From JADJGC01 sp964617645 (lineage in GTDB: Bacteria; Zixibacteria; MSB-5A5; CAIYYT01), in contig CAZTYE010000005.1 in assembly GCA_964617645.1 (NCBI GenBank), positions 124,001 through 188,000 of the forward strand: DNA of 64,000 bases. Direction: 5' to 3'. Shown here piece by piece: positions 16,897 to 24,113 of this stretch (position 1 is its first letter; each line of letters opens with the position of its first letter). Both the position numbers and the translations under genes were made by a program. The notes below the pieces were generated by a model. The model worked only from the letters and a program-made list of their open reading frames with translations. It was not told where the DNA came from and searched no databases.

Positions 16897-17386
16897 GAAA
16901 ATACTTGCCGTCGTGAGCGCGCTGCAGAGTCGCAAGGTCGAGCTTGACCATCTGCATCATCGCGCTCATCACGCGCTGATGACGGACCGGATCGGTGTCA
17001 TGCAACATCTCGATAAGCGCCGCAGGCACAATCTGCCATGACAAGCCGTACTTGTCTTTCAGCCAGCCGCAAGCGACCTCCGCTCCGCCGTCGGTGAGCT
17101 TTGCCCACAGTGTGTCGACTTCTTCCTGTGAATCGCAGTTCACCAGAAGGGAAACCGCCTCGTTGAAAGTGAACGGCGGCCGGCCGTTGAGCGCCATAAA
17201 GCGCTGACCATTGAGCGTGAACTCCACGAGCATTACCGATCCGGCCAATCTGCCCGCGGCCTTGGCCACTTCCTCGCCATAGCGAGCAATGTGGTCGATA
17301 CTGGAATTCTTGAAGATCGAGGTGTAAAACCGCGCTGCTTCTTCCGCTTCGTGGTCAAACCACAAGAATGTTACGAGTTTCTGCAT
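16709..17386 (-). CDS. VOC family (PhnB-like) protein with read-through C-terminal tail
   Basis: The first about 155 residues form a PhnB/3-demethylubiquinone-9 methyltransferase-like VOC domain: MQKLVTFLWFDHEAEEAARFYTSIF, FTLNGQRFMALNG, FNEAVSLLVNCDSQEEVDTLW, CGWLKDKYGLSWQIVP, MMQMVKLDLATLQRAH [each piece shown in part]. This is the usual end of the family. Here the frame runs on for about 70 residues of low-complexity Arg/Ala-rich sequence, antisense to the kinase gene, before a stop at 16709. The tail is probably due to loss of the original stop. Start ATG 17386 has AGAAAGGA upstream. Enzymatic function of these proteins is generally unknown. Confidence 0.85.
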   Translation of the reverse strand: MQKLVTFLWFDHEAEEAARFYTSIFKNSSIDHIARYGEEVAKAAGRLAGSVMLVEFTLNGQRFMALNGRPPFTFNEAVSLLVNCDSQEEVDTLWAKLTDGGAEVACGWLKDKYGLSWQIVPAALIEMLHDTDPVRHQRVMSAMMQMVKLDLATLQRAHDGKYFLTPVGACSSQSARRTRRSSAARARGGVFWPAPAHQTGAAAHLSRARATCRRNKARPLRDASS

Positions 17387-17489
17387 GGGGTCCTTTCTGC
17401 AAGTCATTTTCATCGATTTCAAATCCAGCAATCAGCGCCGCCGGCACCGGGAAGTCAATCGCATATTCGCACTTGAGCGGCAAATGTGA

Positions 17490-17527
17490 TTGTGCCGTCG
17501 AGCAAACTTGGATATAATGCATCCAAG
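17490..17527 (+). promoter_or_regulatory. Promoter with overlapping inverted repeat, upstream of DUF1428 gene
   Basis: TTGTGC (17490-17495), a 17-base spacer and a perfect TATAAT (17513-17518). An exact 7-bp inverted repeat CTTGGAT (17507-17513) / ATCCAAG (17521-17527) is centred on the -10 box, the position expected for a repressor operator. The start codon is at 17551. Confidence 0.55.
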
Positions 17528-17550
17528 TCAATACTTTACGGAGGTGTAAC

Positions 17551-17919
17551 ATGGCTGGCTATGTTGATCTGTATCTGCTGCCGGTACCCAAGAAGAATCT
17601 GACGGCCTACAAGCGGTTGGCCCGTCGCTTCGGTGAAATCATCGGCGACCACGGAGCGGTTGCGTATCGCGAATTCGTCGGCGAGGACCTGAAGCCGAAG
17701 GGGCTGCCCAGCTTCTTGTCAATCGTCAAGATCAAACCCGGCGAGGCGCTACTGACCTCGGTCGTCGAGTTCAAGTCGCGCAAACATCGCGACCAGGTGC
17801 TTAAGCGCTCGTTCGAAGACCCGCGCATGCAGAAGATGATGTGCAATGACAAGCCGCTATTCGATATGAAGCGCATGCACTACGGCGGGTTCGAGACGTT
17901 TGTCTCGATGAAGAAATAG
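17551..17919 (+). CDS. DUF1428 family protein (YbaA-like)
   Basis: A 122-residue cytosolic protein of the DUF1428 family, an alpha/beta ferredoxin-like fold: YVDLYLLPVPKKNLTAYKRL, a central VEFKSRKHRDQV segment, DPRMQKMM and a C-terminal KRMHYGGFETFV. This is the normal family length and all conserved blocks are present. GGAGG at 17540-17544 precedes ATG 17551, with a good promoter and operator-like repeat further upstream. Biochemical function is not established. Members are often found near other small dimeric proteins such as the VOC, AHSA1 and YCII types in this window. Confidence 0.92.
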   Translation: MAGYVDLYLLPVPKKNLTAYKRLARRFGEIIGDHGAVAYREFVGEDLKPKGLPSFLSIVKIKPGEALLTSVVEFKSRKHRDQVLKRSFEDPRMQKMMCNDKPLFDMKRMHYGGFETFVSMKK

Positions 17920-18907
17920 CGCGCGGCGCTTTTCCCCAGCGCATTGATCGTTGCGAATTCACGCGAATTGTAATTGGCCGCAGCTCGAACATAGTCTGCG
18001 CATATGTCCTGTTGTTTGTGTTGCGTGCTTCTCGCTAAGACATCCTTTCACAAAAAGTAGGGCATAGCTCGAGCTAATCAGATTCTGACTCAGGATTGTC
18101 CATCGCGACGCGTCGTAAGCCACGCGCGAGCGGATATCTGAATCAGTACGCCGATGGGATTGTCTTTCGTCCGATTTCGTCGCATTCGTCAACCGGCGTC
18201 GCAAGCCACCGATTGTCAAACTTGATCTTAAATCCCATGTCCTGCCGCGATTCGCGTTTTTACAACCATGGCGGCCGCCAGAGAACACGTCAGGTACGCG
18301 GGCTTGATCGGCGACAAAAATCGTCTTCAAGAACAATCCTGCCTCTACTAAGGGTCCGGTGGGGGAAAACTGTAGTGGAATACTACAAGATTACGGAAAG
18401 AGGCGGGAAAATCACTCTCACCGCTGATCTCTCTCCCTGTCAGGGTGAGGGGGGAATCCGACCGGAACGGTGGGGCACAATGACATGGGCAAGGCACGCC
18501 GTGGAGCGCCCCTACGCGACGGGAAACGTACCGTCGCTTGCATTGCGCGAATAAATTCGCGCCCACGAATGCTGGATTCCCGCCTTCGGGACTGTTGAAA
18601 AAGCGCATTCATGTCATTCTGAGCGCAGCGAAGAATCTGTTTGACCTTGTGCCACAATACCCACAGACCCTTCGCCTGCGCAGCGGCTCAGGGTGACAGC
18701 CTATACGGCCGTTTCAAGAGTTCCTGTCGGTGGGGCACAATGACATGGGCAAGGCACGCCTTGCCCCTACGCGACGGGCGCCGTAGAGTCGCATGCGTAG
18801 CCCGCCGCGAAGAGTGCGCCGATGGCGCATCGCGCGGATAAATCCGCGCCTACGATTGTCACGGCTGCGGCGTGATGTTAGGAGCGCAAGGCTCCTGACC
18901 TACTTGG
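17920..18907. repeat. Gene-free 1-kb stretch built largely of hairpin repeats
   Basis: No convincing gene. From 18424 on it is a mosaic of repeats: a family B fragment (18424-18452); GGGCAAGGCACGCC units at 18487 and 18747-18766, the second a perfect hairpin followed by CTAC; GCGCGAATAAATTCGCGC (18545-18562) followed by CCAC; GCGCGGATAAATCCGCGC (18832-18849) followed by CTAC; and a 23-base hairpin (18877-18899) followed by CTAC. A long imperfect inverted repeat (18612-18640 with 18663-18698) carries the TGTCATTCTGAGC and GCTCAGGGTGACA ends. Bases 17920-18420 show nothing recognisable. Confidence 0.75.
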
Positions 18908-19462
18908 CTAACGTTTCCGGTAGTGAAGGGCCACGACGCCGGATTGAAAGGTTTTCACTCCGATCAGGTCTAATCGGAGAGTGTGCTCAGGCGTTACGGC
19001 GTCGAATAATCGCGGTCCTTTGCCGGCAACGACCGGGTGAACCACGAAATGATACTCGTCAATTAAACCGCATTCAGAGAGTTGGGACGCGATGCTCAGA
19101 CTTCCCGCGCAAATGTCCTTTCCCGGCATTTGTTTCAAGGCGAGCACCTCTTCCGCGACGTTGGCGCGTGCAATTCTCGCGTTGCTTCCCGGAGCCTGTT
19201 TCAATGTCCTGGAAAAAACGACCTTTTCGAGCGCGTCGAAAACGCGCGCAAACTCAGTGGTTACCTTTGATTCGGATTGGCTCCTGGCGACGTCCGGCCA
19301 ATAGGGAACCATCAATTGATAAGTGACCCGCCCGCAGAGGAGAACACCCGCATTGCGAAGCAATCCGGTAAAGTACCCGTGCAACTCGTCATCGGCAATC
19401 CCGTCCCGATGATCGCAGAATCCGTCAGCAGTAATGTTGATTCCAAAAACGACTTTTCTCAT
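18908..19462 (-). CDS. Dihydrofolate reductase-like protein (RibD C-terminal family)
   Basis: A 184-residue protein of the RibD_C/DHFR-like family: MRKVVFGINITADGFCDH, the VLLCGRVTYQLMVPYWPD segment, KVVFSRTLK, the GKDICAGSLSIASQL NADPH-binding-like stretch, and LIDEYHFVVHPVVAGKGPRLF. Such stand-alone proteins are predicted NADPH-dependent reductases; true dihydrofolate or riboflavin-pathway activity is not shown. Start ATG 19462 follows GAGGTGG; the frame extends five codons further without a better site. The gene is bounded on both sides by CTAC-footed hairpins (18877-18903 and 19487-19513). Confidence 0.88.
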   Translation of the reverse strand: MRKVVFGINITADGFCDHRDGIADDELHGYFTGLLRNAGVLLCGRVTYQLMVPYWPDVARSQSESKVTTEFARVFDALEKVVFSRTLKQAPGSNARIARANVAEEVLALKQMPGKDICAGSLSIASQLSECGLIDEYHFVVHPVVAGKGPRLFDAVTPEHTLRLDLIGVKTFQSGVVALHYRKR

Positions 19463-19486
19463 GGGCCACCTCATCACAGCGACAGA

Positions 19487-19513
19487 GTCCGAACCGCAGG
19501 GGTGCGGACCTAC
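19487..19513 (-). repeat. CTAC-footed 23-nt hairpin
   Basis: Arms GTCCGAACC and GGTGCGGAC around a GCAGG loop, followed directly by CTAC. On the minus strand this reads GTAG then the hairpin. One of six units with the same 23-base length and GCAGG-like loop. Confidence 0.7.
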
Positions 19514-19620
19514 GGGCTTGGAATTACAAAAACAAAGCGTCGGGTTCTCCGCGCCGTCAGGAGTACTTTCCTGACGGAATCCGCATGCGCTCCTGTGGGT
19601 CGGGGTCAGAATCTACAAGA

Positions 19621-20085
19621 TCAGTACTTGCGCAAATCGACGCCGGCGAGGTAGGCTTTCACACCGGTATGAAACTCACTCCAACCCTCGCACATCATGA
19701 AGGCCGTCTTGAGTTCCTTTTTCGGGTAGCCGCTTTCATGGATCCGGAAAATCGTCTTGCCATCTTTGCGCAGAAATTCGAACCGGACAGTGACCTGATA
19801 TTTGCCCATCGACATCCCGGCAAAAACAATCTCCTGGTGCTTGATGAATTTGACCACCGGCAGGTCAAAGCTGCCGAAGCCCTTCCAAGTCCAGGTGACC
19901 GGTGTCTTTTTTGGACCGAACTCGCCTTTCATATCATCGACGAAGTGTTTCTTCAGGTGCTTGGACAGAACGGCGGCGTCCCAGACCTTGCTCAATGGGG
20001 CTTTGAACACATTGGATGTCGTATAGCTGATTTCGCCGCTGCCGGTTGGTTTGGTGGTTTTCTTCGTGGTTTTCTTGGTTGGCAT
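19621..20085 (-). CDS. SRPBCC/AHSA1-domain protein
   Basis: A 154-residue protein of the activator of Hsp90 ATPase homologue (AHSA1/CalC-like SRPBCC) family. The N-terminus is a Lys/Thr-rich extension (MPTKKTTKKTTK), then SYTTSNVFKAPLSKVWDA (first strand and helix), the WTWKGFGSFDLPVVKF hydrophobic-pocket strands, KYQVTVRFEFLRKDGKT, and the long C-terminal helix KTAFMMCEGWSEFHTGVKAYL. AAGGAG precedes ATG 20085. Such proteins bind hydrophobic ligands; the specific one is unknown. The charged N-terminal tail is a lineage-specific addition that could bind nucleic acid, which is speculation. Confidence 0.88.
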   Translation of the reverse strand: MPTKKTTKKTTKPTGSGEISYTTSNVFKAPLSKVWDAAVLSKHLKKHFVDDMKGEFGPKKTPVTWTWKGFGSFDLPVVKFIKHQEIVFAGMSMGKYQVTVRFEFLRKDGKTIFRIHESGYPKKELKTAFMMCEGWSEFHTGVKAYLAGVDLRKY

Positions 20086-20216
20086 TTTGGTTTCTCCTTG
20101 TCGGCAAGATACAAGTATGGATCGATGTTGTCAATGAAGCATCGAACTGTTGGGGTTCGGAGCTACGTCGCGAGACAATCAGCTCGACAGGGAAATAGAT
20201 GCCGCTGCGCGGCATT

Positions 20217-20371
20217 GTCAGGAGCGCAGGGGTCATGACCTACTTGGCTGTCACTCGATGAGGCCCACGGTCATGGTGGGCACCAACGACAAGGGCATGG
20301 CACGCCATGCCCCTACGCGGATCACAGCTGTCGAGCTTCAGGACACGGGTACCCCACAGCTTGCTGTGGGT
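20217..20371 (-). repeat. Repeat cluster on the 3' side of the RAYT gene
   Basis: In order: a 23-base hairpin (20217-20239) plus CTAC; a 78-base block (20248-20325) that recurs at 22233-22310 with four mismatches and contains the hairpin GGGCATGGCACGCCATGCCC plus CTAC; and a family A unit CCCACAGC-TT-GCTGTGGG (20353-20370) only eight bases from the RAYT stop. Confidence 0.8.
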
Positions 20372-20378
20372 TCTCCTA

Positions 20379-20876
20379 TCACATCAACAAAACCTCATCT
20401 ATTTCAAGCGGAACATCCCGCTTCCCTTGATACCAATTGTAGCTCGACCAAACGTATTCCCCGGGCTCGGTAACAAGCCCACGTCTTACCGGATTATTGT
20501 GGCAGTAATTGATCTTTTCTCTTGTGGTTTCGACTGATCGACAATTGTGGTCATAGCAGCGTCTTTCCCAGAACACGCGTGGTCCCGGCATTTGGAGCGC
20601 GAGTGCGGCGAAGAATTCTCTCGCCATTTTAGATTTGATTTCTCTGATCACCAATCCAAGCTTCATGCCGTCAGGAGGCCAGAGTACAAGATGAACATGG
20701 TCGGGCATAAATACATAACCCAGAAGTTTGAATTCGTGCTTCTTCCTTGCGTCGCTTAGATTCTTGGCCAGTAGTTCGCAAGCTTGCGACTCTCGCAAAG
20801 ACGGCGCGAATCGATAACAAGAGAAGGTTACAAAGCGAGACGTGCCGAGATCATCGTAGTGTCGTAATCTTGTCAT
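20379..20876 (-). CDS. REP-associated tyrosine transposase (RAYT, Y1/HUH family)
   Basis: An intact 165-residue single-strand DNA transposase of the IS200/IS605-like Y1 superfamily. The family opening MTRLRHYDDLGTSRFVTFSC is followed by the HUH pair in YVFMPDHVHLVLWPPDG and the predicted catalytic tyrosine in KINYCHNNPVRRGLV, with WSSYNWY near the end. RAYTs cut and join DNA at REP hairpins, recognising a tetranucleotide at the hairpin foot. REP units lie on both sides (20353-20370; 20896-21048). Start ATG 20876 is chosen by homology; the frame runs upstream through the REP array to 21068, which is not likely coding. An 81-base 5' fragment is duplicated at 22112-22192. Confidence 0.95.
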   Translation of the reverse strand: MTRLRHYDDLGTSRFVTFSCYRFAPSLRESQACELLAKNLSDARKKHEFKLLGYVFMPDHVHLVLWPPDGMKLGLVIREIKSKMAREFFAALALQMPGPRVFWERRCYDHNCRSVETTREKINYCHNNPVRRGLVTEPGEYVWSSYNWYQGKRDVPLEIDEVLLM

Positions 20877-20893
20877 ATCGATTCGTCCGTTGG

Positions 20894-21050
20894 AACAGGA
20901 CTCCCACAGCAATCCCGCGAAACGCGGGACAGGTCTGTGGGGCACCCGGGTGAAAATCTCATCGGAACCGAACCAACATACTGAGAGCCCACAGCAAGCT
21001 GTGGGGCACCCGGCGAAACCCGGGACAGGTCTGTGGGGCACCCGGTCATG
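20894..21050. repeat. REP array upstream of RAYT (family A, plain and nested)
   Basis: Three successive units. The first and third carry outer arms CCCACAG/CTGTGGG or the right arm alone, with an inner CCCGCGAAACGCGGG or CGAAACCCGGGACAGG insertion; the middle one (20987-21010) is the plain CCCACAGC-AA-GCTGTGGG. Each ends GGCACCCGG. The outer hairpin is therefore kept with two interchangeable inner parts. Confidence 0.85.
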
Positions 21051-21077
21051 GATGTCCTGGGAAGCCAACCGGCGGGA

Positions 21078-21740
21078 CTATTTTAGGTCGGCATCAAAAT
21101 GGACGTTGACGATTTTCTCCCGCATCTTCCGGTGCGCACTGGCAGCGGCCTTGTCCATCGCCTCCGGGTCTTCGGGATCAAACGACGAAGATGTAGCGGT
21201 CATCTCGTACAGCACGAGAGCGAATGAAGTCGATATTACGCGGTAAACACAGCGGATCTGTGCCTTCTCCCCTCTCTTGAGTCGCCAACCGCTAAAGGGA
21301 TCAAACTCCAGTCTGATGCCACGCTTGGCATCGGTCATGACTAACTCACCCTGCAGCACCGCGCTGACGGCGAAGGAATCGCTCAATTCGTGCAGCATTT
21401 GAACATTGGGAGTGCTGTCGTTGAGCATCAGACCATTAGAGAAATAAGAAAGCGGATCGCGATGACGGCCGCCACGAAGGACCAATTCAGTCTCGTCAGT
21501 TTTGAAAAAGTGAATCTCCGGGTTTTTCCGCCCCAGATGTTCAGCGATGTAGTCATCCAGTGACCGTGCCTCGGAAGGCTGCATCATCATCGTGGTCATC
21601 GGAAGTTGATAGATCTCGGTTGGGAATATTTCCCAAAATTGATCGCGGGTGATCGATTCTGCACACAGACTCAATGCTATGCAATGCAGGACGGTCAAAA
21701 CCGCGAGAGCCATGCGGGAAGGACAATGTTGAAATCTCAT
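21078..21740 (-). CDS. Secreted protein, unknown
   Basis: A 220-residue protein with a signal peptide (VLTVLHCIALSLCAESI, cleavage near residue 27). The mature part starts DQFWEIFPTEIYQLPMTTMMMQ and has a mixed alpha/beta character: SFAVSAVLQGELVMTDAKRG, IRCVYRVISTSFALVLYEM and a C-terminal acidic-then-basic helix. Nothing matches a family I know. GAGAGG lies upstream of ATG 21740; a second Met at residue 10 is possible. It is isolated between repeat arrays. Confidence 0.7.
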   Translation of the reverse strand: MRFQHCPSRMALAVLTVLHCIALSLCAESITRDQFWEIFPTEIYQLPMTTMMMQPSEARSLDDYIAEHLGRKNPEIHFFKTDETELVLRGGRHRDPLSYFSNGLMLNDSTPNVQMLHELSDSFAVSAVLQGELVMTDAKRGIRLEFDPFSGWRLKRGEKAQIRCVYRVISTSFALVLYEMTATSSSFDPEDPEAMDKAAASAHRKMREKIVNVHFDADLK

Positions 21741-21955
21741 TACCGAGCCTCTCTCATTGCCGATGCGACAATAGGAATACGTGACTTTGATTAGATGATA
21801 ATATAAGCCGAGTATCTCCGCAATCCAAATGGCGGAATGGATGATTTGAAGGGCGCAGAGTCTTCCTCAACGTGTTACGACGCGGGACGACCCCCATTGG
21901 TAAGGGGGAGTCTTGAGTGTTGCATCATCGCGCAAGTAAGTAAGTAAGCAATTGG

Positions 21956-22325
21956 GTCGGAACCGCAGGGGTTCCGACCTACGAGACGGTCGAGATTTCC
22001 TAAGACGGATCCCACGCAAGCCCGCGAAACGCTGGACTGGTCGGTGGGGTACCCGGTCATTTCGAATCGTCCATTGCGACAGGCCCCACCGCAAGCTGTG
22101 GGGCACCCGGCGAATCGATTACAAGAGAAGGTCACAAAGCGAGACGTGCCGAGATCATCGTAGTGTCGTAATCTTGTCATATCGAATCGTCCCTCTGTAC
22201 GAAGCTCCCACAGCAAGCTGTGGGGCACCCGGCTGTCACTCGATGAGGCCCACAATCATGGTGGGCACCGAGGACAAGGGCATGGCACGCCATGCCCCTA
22301 CGCGGATCAGCGGCTTCAAGCTGCA
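21956..22325. repeat. Repeat cluster with CTAC-footed hairpins, REPs and duplicated blocks
   Basis: Part of the gene-free stretch 21741-22421. It holds a perfect 9-bp hairpin GTCGGAACC/GGTTCCGAC with GCAGG loop (21956-21978) plus CTAC; nested family A units (22016-22056, 22086-22111); the RAYT relic (22112-22192); a plain family A unit (22206-22231); and the 78-base block 22233-22310 with its GGGCATGGC hairpin and CTAC. Bases 21741-21950 show nothing clear apart from a short TAAG repeat near 21940-21955. Confidence 0.85.
22112..22192 (-). pseudogene. 5' relic of a RAYT transposase gene
   Basis: 78 of 81 bases match 20808-20888, the first 23 codons of the RAYT gene with its start codon (22178-22180) and 12 bases upstream. 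It encodes MTRLRHYDDLGTSRFVTFSCNRF and then runs straight into a family A REP unit. No HUH or tyrosine region follows, so it cannot make a transposase. The break point coincides with a REP boundary, suggesting REP-end-mediated deletion or capture. Confidence 0.9.
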
Positions 22326-22421
22326 AGACGGCTTGGCCTCCAGCAGTCGCGGCCCACCGTTCCGGTGGGGCACCGATGCTATAAGAGTCCGCAAGACTGA
22401 AGATTGACCTGCGATCATAAG

Positions 22422-23855
22422 CTATTTACTGAGTTTCTTCTCAACTTGAAGAATTCGGGCGCTCAGAGAATCGTTTTGAGACTTCAGTTCCTTTATGGCC
22501 TCAACCAGCACTGCGGTAAGTCTTGTGTAATCCAACGATCTCGCATCTATTCCGTTTTTCTCGTAAACTACTATCTCAGGGATTACAGTGCCAACTTCTT
22601 CTGCAATCATTCCTAGATCATGTTTCCCAGATTCCTTCCAGTCGAAATAAACACTTCTCAATTTGGACACTTTGACTAGTGCGCCATCCAGCGGCAAAAC
22701 GTTCAGTTTCCACCTCCTGGAGCTGTACGTCGTCCAAGCGTCTGAAATCGGATCGGTTGGTGAATCACGGGCAACAGTCAGAATGTGATTCACGAGCTGA
22801 TCGACGGCACCGATATGGACACCGCCACTTCCGATTTTAACGTCGCCACCACTTCGGTTAAGTTCCAACGAGCTTTGGCTAGGGTCACCGTTGTACGTTG
22901 TTTGAATCCCAGGTTGTCCGCCAAGCAACGACCCCGGATAAATCTGGAGTTGCTTCCCAACTGCGTTCTCCACTTTGAGCGATCCTGTCTGTACCGAAAT
23001 GTCCCCATTTGACAAAACGTTAGCGCACTTCAGATTGGCTTCAGAACCTAACTCAGAAGACCAGATGGTGAGATTCGGCTTGTTCACGACAATCATCCCT
23101 TCAGAATTGTCAGGCGATGCCGCAATCTCAATTGCATTTCTGCCATAGAATCCTGAATTGCCGGTCAAGTCGATTGAAATCTGATTGTGCAGGGCGGTGC
23201 CGCCTTTCACTCTCAGATTCCCCTCGACATGCAGGGCTACATTTGAAGTCGGGGCACTTGTGCCGATGCCAACTGTACCGTTATCTGCAACATATAACCT
23301 ATATTGCTGTGCATTCTTGTCATAGAGATAGAAAGAACCGTCCGGTGCAGTCTGCAGCATATAGGCCCGACCACTGGCCTGAGATGAAAACTCCAAGTCA
23401 GAAAAATTTCCGCCTGCAAGCTTTAGATGAGGTCCGTCGCCAGCTGGGCCAATCATCGTTCCTGCAATCGATCCGTCTACCGTTCCCACTCTGTGCGCAT
23501 ATCCCACAGATACCAACCGCCGCCTCGGGCTCAATTCCGGATCATTGCCAATCTTGATTCCAAGCCAGCGATTTTCACCCGCAAAGACGGTATCTTTGAT
23601 TTCGTTGATCGTACCGAGCACCACGTTTAGTTGGCCGGCGTCGACCTGCACCAAGGGGTTTGTCTCCGACCACCATGCTGTGCCGCCGGTCTCGGAGTCG
23701 TAAATTGTAAACATGATGCTGACAATGCCGCTGATCGGATTCCCGACATTGTCTTTCAATATCCCCTGGTAGTTTAGAAGCGGTGGCGCAGCAGCATGAA
23801 CTGAATTCGCACCAAGGATCAAAGCAAGCAGCGGCAGACCTAAGGCATACCTCAT
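22422..23855 (-). CDS. Surface protein with C-terminal S74 (endosialidase-type) chaperone domain
   Basis: A 477-residue exported protein. Signal peptide MRYALGLPLLALILGANSVHA, then the module LLNYQGILKDNVGNPISG, IMFTIYDSETGGTAWWSE, VFAGENRWLGIKIG and PRRRLVSVGYAHR shared with the protein at 12891-13841. A beta-repeat region with VGIGTSAPTSNVALHVEGNL follows. The C-terminus is a peptidase S74 intramolecular chaperone: SSRRWKLNVLPLDGALVKV, LRSVYFDWKESGKHDLGMIAEEV, PEIVVYEKNG and a final coiled coil. In this family the chaperone domain trimerises the protein and cuts itself off. Start ATG 23855 follows GAGGAG. Probably a trimeric fibre. Confidence 0.9.
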   Translation of the reverse strand: MRYALGLPLLALILGANSVHAAAPPLLNYQGILKDNVGNPISGIVSIMFTIYDSETGGTAWWSETNPLVQVDAGQLNVVLGTINEIKDTVFAGENRWLGIKIGNDPELSPRRRLVSVGYAHRVGTVDGSIAGTMIGPAGDGPHLKLAGGNFSDLEFSSQASGRAYMLQTAPDGSFYLYDKNAQQYRLYVADNGTVGIGTSAPTSNVALHVEGNLRVKGGTALHNQISIDLTGNSGFYGRNAIEIAASPDNSEGMIVVNKPNLTIWSSELGSEANLKCANVLSNGDISVQTGSLKVENAVGKQLQIYPGSLLGGQPGIQTTYNGDPSQSSLELNRSGGDVKIGSGGVHIGAVDQLVNHILTVARDSPTDPISDAWTTYSSRRWKLNVLPLDGALVKVSKLRSVYFDWKESGKHDLGMIAEEVGTVIPEIVVYEKNGIDARSLDYTRLTAVLVEAIKELKSQNDSLSARILQVEKKLSK

Positions 23856-23984
23856 AGCAACTCCTCGTGAGCCCATTATCGATCTAAATTGAATCGTTTG
23901 AAATGCTGCGTAAATATGGAATTATCGATTCGATTTGTCAACCCAAATCCGCAGACGCTTCATGGAATAGGTGACGACTTGAAC

Positions 23985-24102
23985 ACGGGTGCCCCACAGG
24001 CCTGTCCCGCGTTTCGGGGGATTACTGTCGGGGAACCCCGTCGAAACCCCTCATGAAATCAACTCAAAATAGGCCAGATAGTCATAAGGGGTTTCGACCT
24101 AC
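23985..24102. repeat. REP unit and long-loop CTAC-footed hairpin
   Basis: A nested family A unit (GGTGCCCCACAGGCCTGTCC onward, 23990-24020), then an 11-bp perfect inverted repeat GTCGAAACCCC (24040-24050) / GGGGTTTCGAC (24088-24098) with a 37-base loop and a CTAC foot at 24099-24102. It ends 12 bases before the stop of the aminopeptidase gene. Confidence 0.75.
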
Positions 24103-24113
24103 ATCGGAAGAAT

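Noticed and set aside
18096..18554. 152-codon open frame in the repeat-rich gap
   Set aside because: Much of it is translated hairpin repeats, with no ribosome site and no domain pattern.
20877..21068. N-terminal extension of the RAYT frame through the REP array
   Set aside because: The added residues are translated REP repeats (VPHRPVPGFAG type). Family members begin at MTRLRHYDD, and the relic copy is conserved from the same point.
20217..22325. Possible CRISPR array
   Set aside because: Repeats are palindromic, of several families and irregularly spaced, with no uniform spacers and no cas genes; this is REP/RAYT material.
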